64,000 nt of DNA from Pseudeuparius sepicola (taxonomy: Eukaryota; Arthropoda; Insecta; Coleoptera; Anthribidae). The translations under genes were made by a program, and so were the position numbers. Numbering within the stretch: position 1 is the stretch's first letter; each line of letters opens with the position of its first letter. Where the stretch lies: the NCBI GenBank assembly GCA_963920635.1, contig OY987299.1:17597401-17661400 (forward strand). Direction: 5' to 3'. Shown here one piece after another: positions 1-12,600 of the stretch. The notes below the pieces were generated by a model. The model did no database searches. It saw only the letters and a list, made by a program, of their open reading frames with translations, and was not told the origin of the DNA.

Positions 1-255
1 GATGTCTCGTTTGGAAAAACAATATACCTAAAGTTTCTGGTAATTTTATATTAGAGAAGAAGAAGAAAATACATTTCAGGTATATTGTTTTCGCAAACGA
101 GACTTCAGATTTGGCTGATTTTTTGTCCAAATATGTGCAATATAATGTAGTATTTGAGTTGAGCATTGGTTTTTTGTAAAACCTAGTAATTTTAAAAACA
201 AACGCCAAAAACACACTTCGTTTGGCACTATTTGTGATAATGCCCCTTTAAATGC
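1..255. repeat. Half of a palindromic foldback repeat (copy 1)
   Basis: This stretch is nearly identical to 60919-61171, the second half of a complete palindromic element further right. It starts with GATGTCTCGTTTGG and reads through a short loop into the arm AGGTATATTG. The missing left arm lies before the window. It holds no coding sequence. Confidence 0.85.
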
Positions 256-897
256 AAAATTTAATTTTGAACAAGAACTCTGTTTTTTTTTTATATTCTG
301 TTACGGTTTCACATGTAATTTCACTTTTTCAATTAATTGTTCATTTGCAAAGAAACATTTAAAAAATAACTCAAATTAGTTTTTCAAAATAATGTGGTTT
401 AACCAAAGAATATATAATTGATCAGGATTAATTATGTTAAACAGACCTGCAAAGCTCTAACTAACTGGAAAAGTACAATGAATAAAATGATCTGTAATTT
501 GAGCCCCAAAATTGTAAAGCCCTGTATCTTGAAAATGAAGCGTTTCCGGACCTATATTGATATGAAATTTTCAGGGGTAAGTGGTGTGCCTATTATCGAT
601 AATACCTTTCGTTAATTTTACAAATTATAATACCAAAGGTGAAAATACCACGACTGCGCAGCAGAAGTTTTATTTTTGTAGCGTTAATCGTTAATCAAAG
701 TGAATGAAAGGTATTTTCTGATTATTAGGAATACCACGAATTGTATTTAGGAAGAGAATTTAACAACTGCAAATAATTTAATTATCCAGCGTTTAGGGTT
801 CATTTGACCACCAAGCTTATTAAATAAATGAACTACAAAAATTATAAATATTTTGCCTTTTCGAAAATGTGGTTAAAAAATAATTAAAAAAAAATAG
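256..897. other. AT-rich intron, nothing recognised
   Basis: AT-rich intronic DNA of the hyd gene. A 65-codon open frame at 418-615 has no family resemblance and unremarkable composition. No repeat or RNA signal was recognised. Confidence 0.5.
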
Positions 898-970
898 CCA
901 CAACCGTGATTTGAACCCGGTATCTATCGCACACAAAAAGAGATTCATGGCACTAGACCATTGGGCTTCC
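898..970 (-). repeat. tRNA-derived SINE-like head
   Basis: On the minus strand an A-box-like TGGTCTAGTGCC is followed about 35 bases later by a B-box-like GGGTTCAAATC, the layout of an internal RNA polymerase III promoter. The cloverleaf is not convincing: the anticodon arm is disrupted and the acceptor ends do not pair well. An A-rich tail (minus strand) is not obvious, but a T-rich stretch follows. Best read as the head of a tRNA-derived SINE, not a working tRNA gene. Confidence 0.45.
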
Positions 971-1361
971 ATTAGAGTTGTGTCAATCGTGAATGATTCG
1001 GTCACTGAGATTCGATCATTTTAAGGTATTGATTGATGACCGAATCTCAACATATCAAAACGATCCAATCATGAAGGAGTCGGTTATTACCGACACTATA
1101 CAGTCTACACATTGAATGATCGACGATCAAACGAACTAAAATCAAAAGAAACATTTCGTCTCGTGAATTGTAAAACAGAAACGGCTGATTTAAAACCTCA
1201 AGATTGAATTAAGCCAATACCATACGAGTTTACAGGCATGCTCCTGACTACTATGACTGAAGTGATTGAAATGAACAATTGATTGAAATGATTCGCCCTT
1301 TTTTTAAATCGGTCACTGATCGATTCGGTCGTAGTAAAATGAACGAATTACCCATCTCTAG
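971..1361. repeat. Possible hAT-type short inverted-repeat element
   Basis: The right end, read inward on the minus strand, begins TAGAGATGGGTAATTCG, a form common at hAT termini. The left end (TAGAGTTGTGTCAATCG) is a diverged counterpart. The motif GATTCGGTCACTGA recurs inside near both ends in opposite orientations. No target duplication could be confirmed. Confidence 0.4.
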
Positions 1362-1448
1362 ATTCCATATATTTCCTTAACTAAGAGTTGAAGTCTATTT
1401 GATAGCTGTCCTTTAGGATGAGCCTATATTTATTTTATTGTGTTATAC

Positions 1449-2075
1449 TCAAATTATTTTAAGAAGTCCTTACTGGGACTGTCAATTGGTAATTTCGATA
1501 TCCTAAGTTGGCACCAATGCAGCAAAAACTGCAACCGGGTCATAAGTTCAGGTCAGTAACTAGCCCATTTGCACTAATAACACGAAAAGTAACACGAACA
1601 AGAACAACACAGATGACGGTAAAACTCATGAAACGTAGAAAACCCGCAAATATTTTCATTGCCGAATGTTTGAACCAGTTTGAACGATCTGGAAAACCTT
1701 CACTGTCACTTTGACAGACCGAAGCTAAATTTGCCTGAGTCCGGCCATAGACGCTGCCAAAAGCAGCTGATTATTACAAAATACCAAAATGAAAAGTGTT
1801 TCCATGACGTTTGAAATTATTATTAAAATGAGTTGTAGTCATAGTTATTGTTATTTACAGCGGTATAATCGTGATTGCAATGGGGTTTTTATTTTATTAT
1901 GCTCTTTTTTTCGTATCACTTGGGTAACTTTTCACATCATAAATCAATGAGTGACGTCATTAACTGGTTGAGACACATACCAATGTTATACCCATGGTTA
2001 ACAGAAAATTCCTAGGGATTTTGTGGAAAATGTCATCTGACAAAATTGGGACTTCTTACAGTAATCGGGGTATAA
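1449..2075. repeat. Dispersed repeat family R2, copy 1
   Basis: 1449-1499 and 1785-1925 match 61834-61886 and 61925-62070 almost base for base. About 280 bases (1500-1784) are present only here. The right end TGGGACTTCTTACAGTAATC (2046-2065) is the reverse complement of bases at 61898-61917 in copy 2. The family therefore has inverted ends of the form GATTACTGTAAGAAGTCCC. The small open frame at 1508-1714 lies in the unique segment and is not recognisable. Confidence 0.7.
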
Positions 2076-2339
2076 TAGATCTTTAACAATCAATGTGTTA
2101 ACTGAAATTATATCTTCTAGTCCTATATTTAATTTGATACTGTGAAGAAGTTATCGGGTTACCCATCAGTTTTAGCTATTACAATATTGGTTTAGCAAAG
2201 CTAGGACATAATTAAGAGAGTAGTATTTCACCGAAAGTACCTTACTCATCGTATTATCGCTGAAATCATCACCTGATTGGTTAATGTTTCAAAAATAGTA
2301 TCATTTTATTGGTTCATATTGGCAGGTGTTGTATTCTCG

Positions 2340-2405
2340 TTTTAAAATGTCATTTTCTATCCAATGTTAAAGTTCTGCCACTACAAAAAACTGACTCGCC
2401 CTGTA
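2340..2405 (-). repeat. Terminus of a CAGGG-type inverted-repeat element
   Basis: Reverse-complemented, this segment starts TACAGGGCGAGTCAG and continues TAGTGGCAGAACTTTAAC. It resembles 62336-62380 (ACAGGGTGGTGCAC, then TAGCAGAACTTTAAC) in opposite orientation. Only this terminus is clear. Confidence 0.45.
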
Positions 2406-2791
2406 TATTCTGCATATTTTTTGTAAGTAATAATTACTTAAAAAAAATATTTTTTTTTGTAATGTTTTTCTTAAGTTGACTCGTGACAAAAAATGAATGA
2501 ATAATAATATAAATAGGTGTACTATTATCAATATCTGTCATGATTTTATAGAAGCTCATATTAGGGTTCCTCTTGAAAATCAATGTCAAGAACTAATAAT
2601 TGAATATAAAAAATATGTTGTTAAATAAGAAAATAGATATTTGTGTACCAAGGCTAAAGTTCGAATTGTAGTGCCTTGAGTTATAAAAGAATGAGTTATG
2701 AAAAGGAACTTCATTGTTGGGGGACACATTATTAATTTTTTTAAAATCGCGAAAATATAAATTTTTTAAGCAAAATTATTTAAAGATGACA

Positions 2792-2832
2792 GTCACCCAT
2801 CCATGAGCGGACCGAGCCGTTGTTGCTTCTTC
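2792..2832 (-). repeat. 5S rRNA-derived fragment (SINE3-like)
   Basis: The minus strand contains GCTCATGGATGGGTGAC preceded by GAAGAAGCAACAACGGC. These correspond in order to the conserved 5S rRNA internal segments GAAGTTAAGCAACG and CTTGGATGGGTGACC, with several substitutions. Flanking sequence towards the presumed 5' end keeps only weak similarity. A decayed 5S-derived SINE or 5S pseudogene fragment is likely; a functional 5S gene is excluded by the mismatches. Confidence 0.5.
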
Positions 2833-3197
2833 ATATAGCCCTACCTAGATCAAGCTCGATGCGGTGCAATGCAACTGACCGGCAGGTGTCCTCTGGCCTC
2901 TGTCTGGCACTCTACATTATAGAATATTATGGTTGTTCAAACCCACTGAATTATTAATATTGAACAATTACTTTTCATTTAGGTAATATATCCGCAATGA
3001 AGTTGAAGAGTTAAATTATACTTTATTAGCTGGGTTTTGAATATCTGGCCACATTTGACGGGCGGCGAGCCCGACTGACGTTTCGTTTTAAAATCTCACC
3101 AAGGCCAATTTATAGAAAAAAATCTTACAATAATGACATACTTTAGTCCCGATTTCTGAGCTTTTATTGACGATTTTGAGACTTTAGTGATGATAAA

Positions 3198-3202
<5 letters not shown>

Positions 3203-3270
<68 letters not shown>
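3203..3270. repeat. (AT)n microsatellite
   Basis: About 34 uninterrupted AT units in the intron upstream of exon 1. Confidence 0.97.
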
Positions 3271-3273
<3 letters not shown>

Positions 3274-3500
3274 TTCCAGACAATTAAAACTGGAAATTTT
3301 CTATTTTAGTTATATCACTTTTTTCACAAATTGACAATATTTAAACTAGCGACTTAAGACATAGTGTAAAAAAAGGTCCCCATTCAGTTCCGTCATTATT
3401 TTCCATTTGATTTCACCATGTTGACGCCTTGATTTTTTTGAGTTGACTAACTTTTATTTGCAAATTGTTTGACTCCGCTCAAACAAAGCTTCCTTAACAG

Positions 3501-3670
3501 TCGAAGTGGCGGCGGCCGTAACCGGTTAGCGGACCGGGACGCCCCGGCCGGCGGCGGCGGCGCCTCCGACCGCGACCGGGAGAACTTCTCCCGATGGCGC
3601 GAGCGCCAGTACTTCGGGCCGAGGAGGTGGTTGGAGTCTGCCCTGCGGGACCCATACGACAAGGATTCCG
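3501..3670 (+). CDS. hyd: hyd exon 1 of window: Gly/Arg-rich linker before propeller
   Basis: The exon encodes a glycine-, arginine- and aspartate-rich linker followed by [10 protein letters not shown] and [14 protein letters not shown]. The last part resembles the conserved 'RRWL..ALRD' segment of UBR5 before its propeller. The acceptor is CTTAACAG at 3493-3500 and the donor TCCG|GTGAGA at 3671. It is strikingly GC-rich (GGCGGCGGC) against AT-rich flanks. The exon ends one base into a codon, and that base joins AT of exon 2 to give Asp. The start is less secure than the end, because the polypyrimidine tract is weak and the family is variable here. Confidence 0.8.
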
Positions 3671-6600
3671 GTGAGATTTGTTTTTTTTTTTTAAAGAAAG
3701 ATTACTTCGTTTTGATGGAAAGCACAGGTGGATGCCGAGCTTAACAACTACCGGTCAAATCTCAGTGGTTACTGACGTTCATTTTTTGAAATTGAATTAT
3801 GGCTACATCTCCCAAAATTATCAAGCTGCTGATGTGAAATTTGGCACTGTTACGTTTTTGGGGATGCAGAGGGCGCCACTTGTGCTGATTTTGGATCGTG
3901 CTATTACTAACTTTTTTGAGGTTATCTTTTTGGTCTTGCAGGTTCATCATTTTATTTTACTAGCTCTTTATTTGGCAACAAAGGGGTACCCTTTTTTTTA
4001 ACAATAAAATCAACCGTTTGCTTTGAAATTGGCAAAACGTGTCCCAAAACACATAATAACTCCAACATTCGGAACACAAAATTTTCACTTACCGCTTTCA
4101 AAATGTTACAGATCAACTGTACCATTTAAAGTGAGAAAAAAATTCCTACGAACAATGTACCGAAAATTTTTCGCTTTCAAAATGGAACGGATTGAAACTC
4201 GGCCCTATTTCAATAAACCGAATGGTGTTTTGACCAATGTCCATATGGCATTTTTTTCTCATCTGTCTCAGTAATTTTTGAGATTTGATCGCAATAGTAA
4301 TATTTTGGCACAAAATATAATATGTTGCTCTATGTACTATTATTACCGAGACGCCCTGTATAAATTTTCATTAAAAAAATCCATTGCAAGTACCTTTTTC
4401 TATAAATTTTAGTTGCAATTTTATGTAAAGAAGAAGATAAGAATTATTATTATTAAACGTGATTGTAGAACATTTATGCATTCTGAAAAATTTCAGACAA
4501 TTAATTTAATTAGGTAGATTATTTATAGAACATTTGCATACTAAAATAGAATGAAATGTGGATTATGACATTTTTATCCTCATATACAGTGCCCGCCAAA
4601 AAGCTGGAACCATAAGGATTTTTTTTTATTTTTGGGCTAAGATGAAACTACTCTGGGGCGATCATCTCAGCTTTCAAAAAGATTCGAAATGAGATCATTA
4701 AATGTCGTGACGTCATATGACATACCTGTCAAAAATGACATTTAATTAAATAAATTGTCAAAATGTGCTTTATTTGTGATTTTATCGAAAAAAGTTATTT
4801 GAAAAAGTTGCTTGGAATTTTATTTCACCCCTATGTGCAAATTTTCAGACAAAAATTCTGACTGATAAATTTTTAATTTTTTTAAAAAATATAAAAACTA
4901 ATACATTTCATTTTTTTCGGTGTGCCATATTTGACTTTAGAATTGTTTGCCTATCATCTAAACGAGATATTTTTTTAGTTATGGGCCCTTTTTGGGTTGT
5001 AATCAACTAGTTTCAAGAAAAACTCAACTAACAATGTGCAATTTTGGACGATTTATTTTTTGTTACAATGTATTGCCAGATGTAATTGCTCCTTGTTAGT
5101 TGAGTTGAGCTAAACTAAAAAATATCACGTTTGGATGATAGGCAAACAATTCTAAAGTCAAATATGGCACACCGAAAAAAATGAAATTTATTATACTTCA
5201 GTCTGGATAAAATAAAAAGTAGGTCAGTCATGCGCAGTATAGAATTCGCCGATTATTTCTATGAAAGCCACCATGGGCGTCCCCATATTGTTTAAAATTC
5301 CCTAAATGGCCTAAATGAAGGTGTTTCCTGCATTTTTAACGTATAATTATTACAATAAACACTCCGAAATAAGGTGGCACAATCTACAGCACTTGCCCCC
5401 TGCCGTAATGCAAAACCGCAGTTTTCAGTATGCACGGGAGAAGGTATTCGCGACGTGATGCGCCCATGGATTGCGGACCCTCTAAAAATAGATTTTAAGC
5501 CAATCAGGCGCTAGAGCTGACAGAAGGAGAACCTGGAATTCGAGGTTGCCATATCAACGAGGCAAGTGATCAGAAATCGCGGGTTATGGATTATATTTCG
5601 ACGTGGAAAGAAAGCTTTATATGCCACGTTTGGCAACTCTGTTTTTGATCATCGATCCAAATGCCGCATTGCGCAAGACTGACCTACTTTCTATTTTATT
5701 CAGACTGGAGTATAGTTTTCATTATTATTTTTTCAAAAAAATAAAAAAATCATTGTTAGAATTTTTGACTGAAAATTTGCACATAGGGGCAAAACAAAAT
5801 TCCAAGCAACTTTTTCCAATAACTTTTTTCGATAAAATCACAAATAAAGCGTATTTTGGTAAATGTCATTTTTGACAGGTATGTCAAATGACGTCACGAC
5901 GTTTAATGATCTCATTCCTAATCTTTTCGGAAGCAGAGCTGATCGCCCCAGAGTAGTTTCATCTTAGCCAAAAAAATCCCTTATGGTTCCAACTTTTTGG
6001 CGGGTACTGTATGACACAAAACCACAAGGTTGGCGATGGTTACTATAATGAATGTTTTGTTATCTCTGTGTGGCAGTTTGCAAATTATGGGCGAGTTTTT
6101 AAATTGAACACGCAAATATATGTTGGAATCCATCAAACCAATCACAGAAATCAGCAGAAATTTTTGATTAACTCAATGGATTAACCCAATCACATCCCAT
6201 TATTGGGTCACATATTTGTGCTGAATTTAAAAACTTGCCATATTTTCAAGTGAATGGCTTTTTACACATAAACGTATGCAGAATGACCTTGGTACAGTTT
6301 TTTAACTGCGACTAACGATAAAAAAATTAAATAAATATATTTATACTTTTTCATCGCAAACAATTTTCTCTTATTATACCATTTTTCTCTATGACGCTAA
6401 ATAAGGGTACTTTACTCTTGTGCCACTTTTAAATTTTTGACTCCCCCTCGTATGCCGTGATATCTGCATGAATTTTTTTGGGCCCATTTTTGTTTCAGGA
6501 TATGTCTTAATACAGCCCTATAGTCAATATTTTAACTCGGCGCTAAACAAAAAAAAATCCCATTTGTTGACTACATTCTGCCAGTCACTGGATAGTGTGT

Positions 6601-9600
6601 CCACGTTAAAGACTTATCGCTATCGCCCTTGTGTCTTTATTTCTTGACAAATTTTGATAAAAAAAATTTCAGCTTTATTCTTGGGCTGTAATCATGGCCA
6701 ACAAAGACCACTTTTTAAATGCCTAAGTCATTTCTAAAATTTTAACCCTAACAAAATTCAGATAAGCATCATGAACACTAAATAAAAAAAAGTGTTGTAT
6801 ATCTTTTTACCGGCATCGTAAACCTCCTATCCCTTAGCTATGGAAAGGAAGCAACAGTTCTTTTATTGGATAAAATTACACAAACCATTTCACTCTCTAT
6901 TTTTCAATTAGATCACAAGAAAAAAGACAACGCTTGTCCCCTGTGGATATCGGAAGACTTGGAATTCTGGCCGGAACCGGCTCCGAAATTTGTGCAGATT
7001 GCCACTCTATATAGCGAACTAATTGCTTTGTCTTCTACCGGACAACTCTACCAATGGAAATGGAATGATCCTGAACCATACAAACATCCAGAGGTAAGCT
7101 TTATCACCACTTATATTGTTCTACCTGGACCAACACTATGTTAGAGACCTGTGCATAGCGTTATTTCAAGCTATCGCCACTGGCGCCACATACCAAAAAA
7201 AATCGGCGGATTGGTTTTGATGTTAAAAACTAGTGCTGGCAAAAACTGGAAAAAATCAAAACCGATTAATCGATTTCTGTTAAAATCGGTTTCGGTTAAA
7301 ATCGGTTAACCAAAACTACTTAAAACTGGTTTTCGGTTTAACCGATTAAGCGGTTAACCGGTTTTTGGTTAACCGGTTTGGTTTCGGTTAACCGAAAACC
7401 AGTTTTTGCCTCAAATAACCGAAACCGCGGTTTTGACACTGTTTTTTCCTTAAATTTAATTCAAAATCCGAAAACGTGATGACAACTGGCAACACTGCTA
7501 CTACTATGAAGACGATAGAGACAATAGAGACGTCCGCGACGTCACACGTTGGCGGGAAAGTTGTATATTTAAATTTACAGAAAAACTAAAGTAAAAATCG
7601 AAAAACTGAAAGACACGGGTCCGTTTTTTCCCATTATCTATCAATAAGTCCAAAAAAATATTTTTTTTTTCGAGATTACACTAACTCCTCCATCAAAAAC
7701 AGAAAAATTTTTGTTTTGGTTAAAATCGTTTACCAGCATAATCATTAACTGAAAACTGAGTGACCAGTTAACCGAAAACCGATTATTCGAAACCGGAAAC
7801 CGGTTATTCGGTTAACCGAAAACTGGTTAACCGAATAACCGGTTTTCGGTTTGGACCAAAACCCCGGTTAACCGAAAACCGGTTAATCGGTTAACCGAAA
7901 AATCGGTTTCGGTTGCCAGCACTATTAAAAACAGCATTGTTGCAGAATATTACATGGCATATTCTCACAAATTTTCTCATGAAAGGCCAATCTAAAAAGC
8001 AAGCAAGAGTATTTTAGTAGGTACCTTTTGATTGAAGTCCATAACTAGTTTTATTGTAACCTAAGTGTAACACATTAGATTCGTCAGTTTCTTCTTTAAG
8101 ACTCAATGTACACCACGTGCGTGGTGATTCAACATTTTGACCCATAAAATGGCTTTTTTCGATCTGTAGCGAGCAACACGCATACTTTTAAACTTTTGGT
8201 CAATACAAATTTTAATCTAATTAATTACTCACATTTTGAGACAAAAATATTTATCACAATGGCCGTTATTAACATTTGCGCAAAAAGCCTAATAACGGTC
8301 ATTGTGATAAATAATTTTTGTCTCAAAATGATCGAAAAAAGACATTTTATGGGTAAAGGTAAAAATGTTGAATCACCTGCTGTACATTGAATCTTGATAT
8401 CGTGGGTTTGCTTTATGGCTTTAAACACAATTGTTCTAGTTATTTTGTTCAAATTATTTTGAAATGAAAATGACAAATTTTTAGTTTATTACAAACAGTC
8501 GCCATAAATGCCATGAATTTCGACAGATAAAAGAGAAGGAGCATTAACTGACTTCCTGCCCTGGATTAATACTAGTTGTAAATGTCAAAGTTTACTGACG
8601 TCACGAAGGGCTACTTCATGACATCATTCGTTATAACATACTACTTTCTTCGTCCAGAGGTGCGTTCAGAAATAAAAATGTAATGGAAGACTTTACTCTG
8701 TAATGTGAGACAATGACATTTTAAAATGTAACTGAATAGTGACAAAATGACATAAGACAGGCTATATATTTCTACGAACTTTGGAACTTTTTTCTGTCAT
8801 TTCTAATCATGTCATTGTCCTAAAATAAAAAATAATAATATACGGATTTTTATGTGAAACGGTTTTGTGGTTGAAATGAAACCACAGTTGAAACTAGTTT
8901 GAACAATCGATAACAACAATAATATAAGAAATTTATATGTCTCGCAACTTTTATTGCTGCAAAATATATACTTTTGGATGATTGCGAAGAAGAAAGCGAT
9001 GAAGATGAAAGTTAACATTATCATTAACTAACGGCAATGCGCAAACTCGGTAATAAATTACCACACGAAAAAGCATGGTAAGAAATGGGCTCCCAAGCGC
9101 TTTCTCGGTAACTATTTCAGCAATTTCTGAACGTGTGGAAATGGGATTACAGAGTAATAATACGAATTAATGAACAAGCAATGTAACAACTCTGTAAGAA
9201 ATGTGTACAATGTAATAATTCCTGAACGCAACCCAGACTTATTGAATCATCACGAATCATCAATATGCATTTGATAATTGATAAAACAACTTATTTATTT
9301 TTATTATCTATTACAGTAATCTACGGTTTCAATTAGTTAACAGTTTTCATGGTTTTAGCATCAAATAAAGTCTCCCTGTTAATTTGTGTTGGTTTTGGTA
9401 GAGATAAGACGTTAAATATTTTCGAAAAGGTGCAAGATATGGCAGTGCCCACGTACCGTTCATTACTTTCAGAATCCCAACATCCATCACCCGAAAACCG
9501 TCCCGCTGAACCTGATCAGCGAGAAGGTGGTCCACCTCTCGGCCTGCTCCACCCGCGCGTCCGTATCGACCGACTCTGGCAAGGTGGCGACGTGGCTCGA

Positions 9601-12600
9601 CGAGCTGCTCGCCACCGCCGCGGGCAAGCTGGAGCACGCGGCGCAGGCCTACACCGAGTTCCAGTCGGACAGGATCAGCGCGCTGTATACGTGCCCGCTG
9701 TACACGGTCGCCAGGCTGGAGAGCGGCGCGCTGTACTGGTGGGGCGTGCTGCCGTTTGCGCAGCGCAAGCGCCTGTGGGACAAGTACCGGGCCAAGTGCA
9801 GGAAGCAGAGGCCGTCGTGCAACCAGTCGGACATTGTCGCCGGGTCGCAGGTACGGTTCGGTTGACGTTTTCTCTTTCACGGTTACAGAGTTGCAGTTTG
9901 TTCGGCGAATGTTCGGCCCTACGTCACAACGCCCGTCCTTGTCTCACTCATGACTGTACGACGGATATCGGTCGTATATTCACGAGCCAGACAGGGACGG
10001 TAGTTGTGACGTAGGGCCGAACATTCTCTGAAAAAAACTTTACATAAAACTACCATACAGGGTATTTTTACTTTTATACCTATCCAAATTCAAATTTTTG
10101 AGATATTCGCCTGAACTTTTTTGTTTGAAAGATCTTAAAAAACACTTCTTTTGACCTTTCATTGTGAACGTGTAAATCCTGGGCTGCTACTGTTTTTTTA
10201 TATCCTCAATTGTCACTAAATCCATTTAGCAGTTTTTTAAGACCTTTCAAATAAAAAAAGTCCAGGCGAATATCTCTAAAAATAAAGATTTTTATGGATT
10301 TGTATAGGTATAAAAGTAGATACCCTGTATAAATAATTTTTGGTAAAGTATGTCCACCGATAAGTTTTCCGCCTGTAACTGTCAATTTTATGAGGGCCGT
10401 GAATAAACTGGACTGCTTCTCCAATACAGTCATTTGTCCCACCTGGACCAACACTATATTAAAGACCTGTGCATAGCCCTGTTTCAAGCAATCGCCATTG
10501 GCGCCACACGACGAAAAAAAAAACGACAGGATGGATTAATTTTAAAAACACCATTGTTGCAGAATTTTTTTTATAAAATAAAAGCATGCAAATGAGTTTT
10601 ACAACGAATTTAACTTAAAAAATAAAATAAAATAAAATAAAATGCTTGTTTGTTATGTTCCTTAAATTTGACAGGCTTACATGGCATATATTCATAAGTT
10701 TTATTAAGAAAAGCCAGCCTAAAAAGCAAGCAAGAGTATTTTGGTACCTTTTGATTTGAAATAAAGTCCATGGCTATAGTTTTAGTGTAAGTAAGTATAG
10801 AAAGCATATTTTTTTTAGTTTCTTATAGTGGACCATAACACTAAATTTTTAGGAGTACAACTTGATGAATTCCTGGACTGGACTCCTCATATCGAAGCAT
10901 TAAGCAGAAAATTAAGTTCTGTTTGTTTTGGAATCAGAATAGTATCCAGAAAAATGAATGCACAGTCTCTTAACGTAATATATCATGCTAGTTTTGAATC
11001 CCTAATAAGATATGGTATAATCTTCTGGGGATCCAATAGTAGAGTACAACAATTATTTGTAATTCAGAAGAGAACCTTAAGAACAATATTGAAACTAAAA
11101 TATGACACGTCATGCAGAGGTATCTTTAAAGAGCAGGGAATTTTAACAATATTTGGGCTATACATTTATGAATGTTTGATATTCTTATTTAAACATAAAG
11201 ATTTATTTAACCCAACCGCAACAAACCATAATTATGAAACAAGAACAAGAGACCTAAACTATCCAATACATCGCCTAACGTTAACCGAAAAAAGCCCATG
11301 TTACATCTGCCTAAGGCTCTTTAACAAACTTCCTAATGAAATCAAACAAATAAGTACTCTAAACAAATATAAAAAAGAAATCAAAAAATGTTTAATTGAA
11401 ACAGAACCCTATTCTTTACAGGATTTTTTTGAATCCAACAGGTGGATAACAACTACATGAGATTGTGTCAATAATAAGGATTCCAAAAATAGTTACAAAA
11501 CTTATGTTACTGACGTCACTTCACTTAGTTCTGATTATAGTGTCACACTGTCATCATCATTACTATTTTGAAAATAAATTATTATTATTATTATTATTAT
11601 TATTGGTTCGCTTTGGGGCTATAAACAATATATTTTTTTTATTTTCATTCTGCATACATTACAAAATACTCTTCCAAAATGTAATATCCAGAATTCTAGC
11701 TTCTTCAACTTGGTTGAACAGATCATCCCTTAATTCCAAAATAGTGATTATTCTTCTGCAATTCACATAATGGTCTGCGCATACGATTTTCTTCATGAGC
11801 ATGGAAATTTCATGTTATCACAAACAAATCTACCTATAAAAGTTCTGTTAATATGATAAAACTGCGAAATATTGACGATGAATGAGCATTTATGTAAAGC
11901 TAGCAACGTAGCCAAAGATAGAGTATTACAATAATTATTTCCTTGTGACTTAATCCGAATATAAGTTCAAACCTTAAACTTTTTTTGAAAGGTTACAATA
12001 AAGGTTGGATAAATAATTCAGTAATATTAATAAATTTGCATTTGGATCATTTGGATTTTTATTTAAAAAAATATAACTTTGGCAGTCTTGCAAATTATTT
12101 ATTATTTACGCATACAGTAATACATAATAAAGTAATATTTGGGTATAGTACCTCCATAAAAGAGAATTGCTTAATGCAATATCCCTAGTTAATATTTTCT
12201 ACTGGAATTTTTTCTAAAATCTTGAATGATTTGAACATTATCCGTCGTCAGATGAGGGATAATTTTCTTAGAGCTCTTCAGTTTTAATAGTTATTTCTTT
12301 TTCCCTTTTTTTTTTTATTAAAACTCAACAGCCAAATTTGGTCTCAATCGTTTATTTTTCGACTGTTTTACAACAACACGCTAACCTGCCTATCAGTGGA
12401 CAATATTTAAAATATTAACTTAAAAGATTTTAACACTTATTGATATTTAGTAGTAAAAAACTTGCAAGTTTTTAGAATTTTCAGAATTTTCATAAATATC
12501 AAGAAATGACAAAAACCAAATTTTTTAATAGATCATTCAAATTTATTATAGTACACTTTTGTAAAATTTAAAAATAAACAACTTAAGTACCTACATTATG

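Larger units (their letters stand above)
4587..6009. mobile_element. Tc1/mariner-like element with about 270-bp inverted repeats, carrying nested elements
   Basis: Ends are CAGTGCCCGCCAAAAAG and, read inward on the minus strand, CAGTACCCGCCAAAAAG. TA dinucleotides flank both ends (4585-4586 and 6010-6011), as expected for TA-targeting transposons. The arms, roughly 4587-4860 and 5735-6009, are well matched. The middle is not original element DNA: it holds a foldback repeat (4905-5187) and a 523-bp inverted-repeat element (5192-5714). No transposase frame was found, so it is non-autonomous. Confidence 0.85.

Noticed and set aside
898..970. A functional tRNA gene
   Set aside because: A and B boxes are visible, but acceptor and anticodon stems do not form; a SINE remnant fits better.
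7231..7924. Telomere-like or satellite array of GGTTAA words
   Set aside because: The words are not a regular tandem array, and the block has hAT ends with an exact 8-bp duplication.
8196..8476. Paired open frames on both strands
   Set aside because: They arise from the palindrome at 8102-8392.
9347..9880. 177-codon antisense frame and 221-codon sense frame over hyd exon 3
   Set aside because: Both are wrong-frame shadows of a GC-rich exon; only the frame starting at 9473 matches UBR5.
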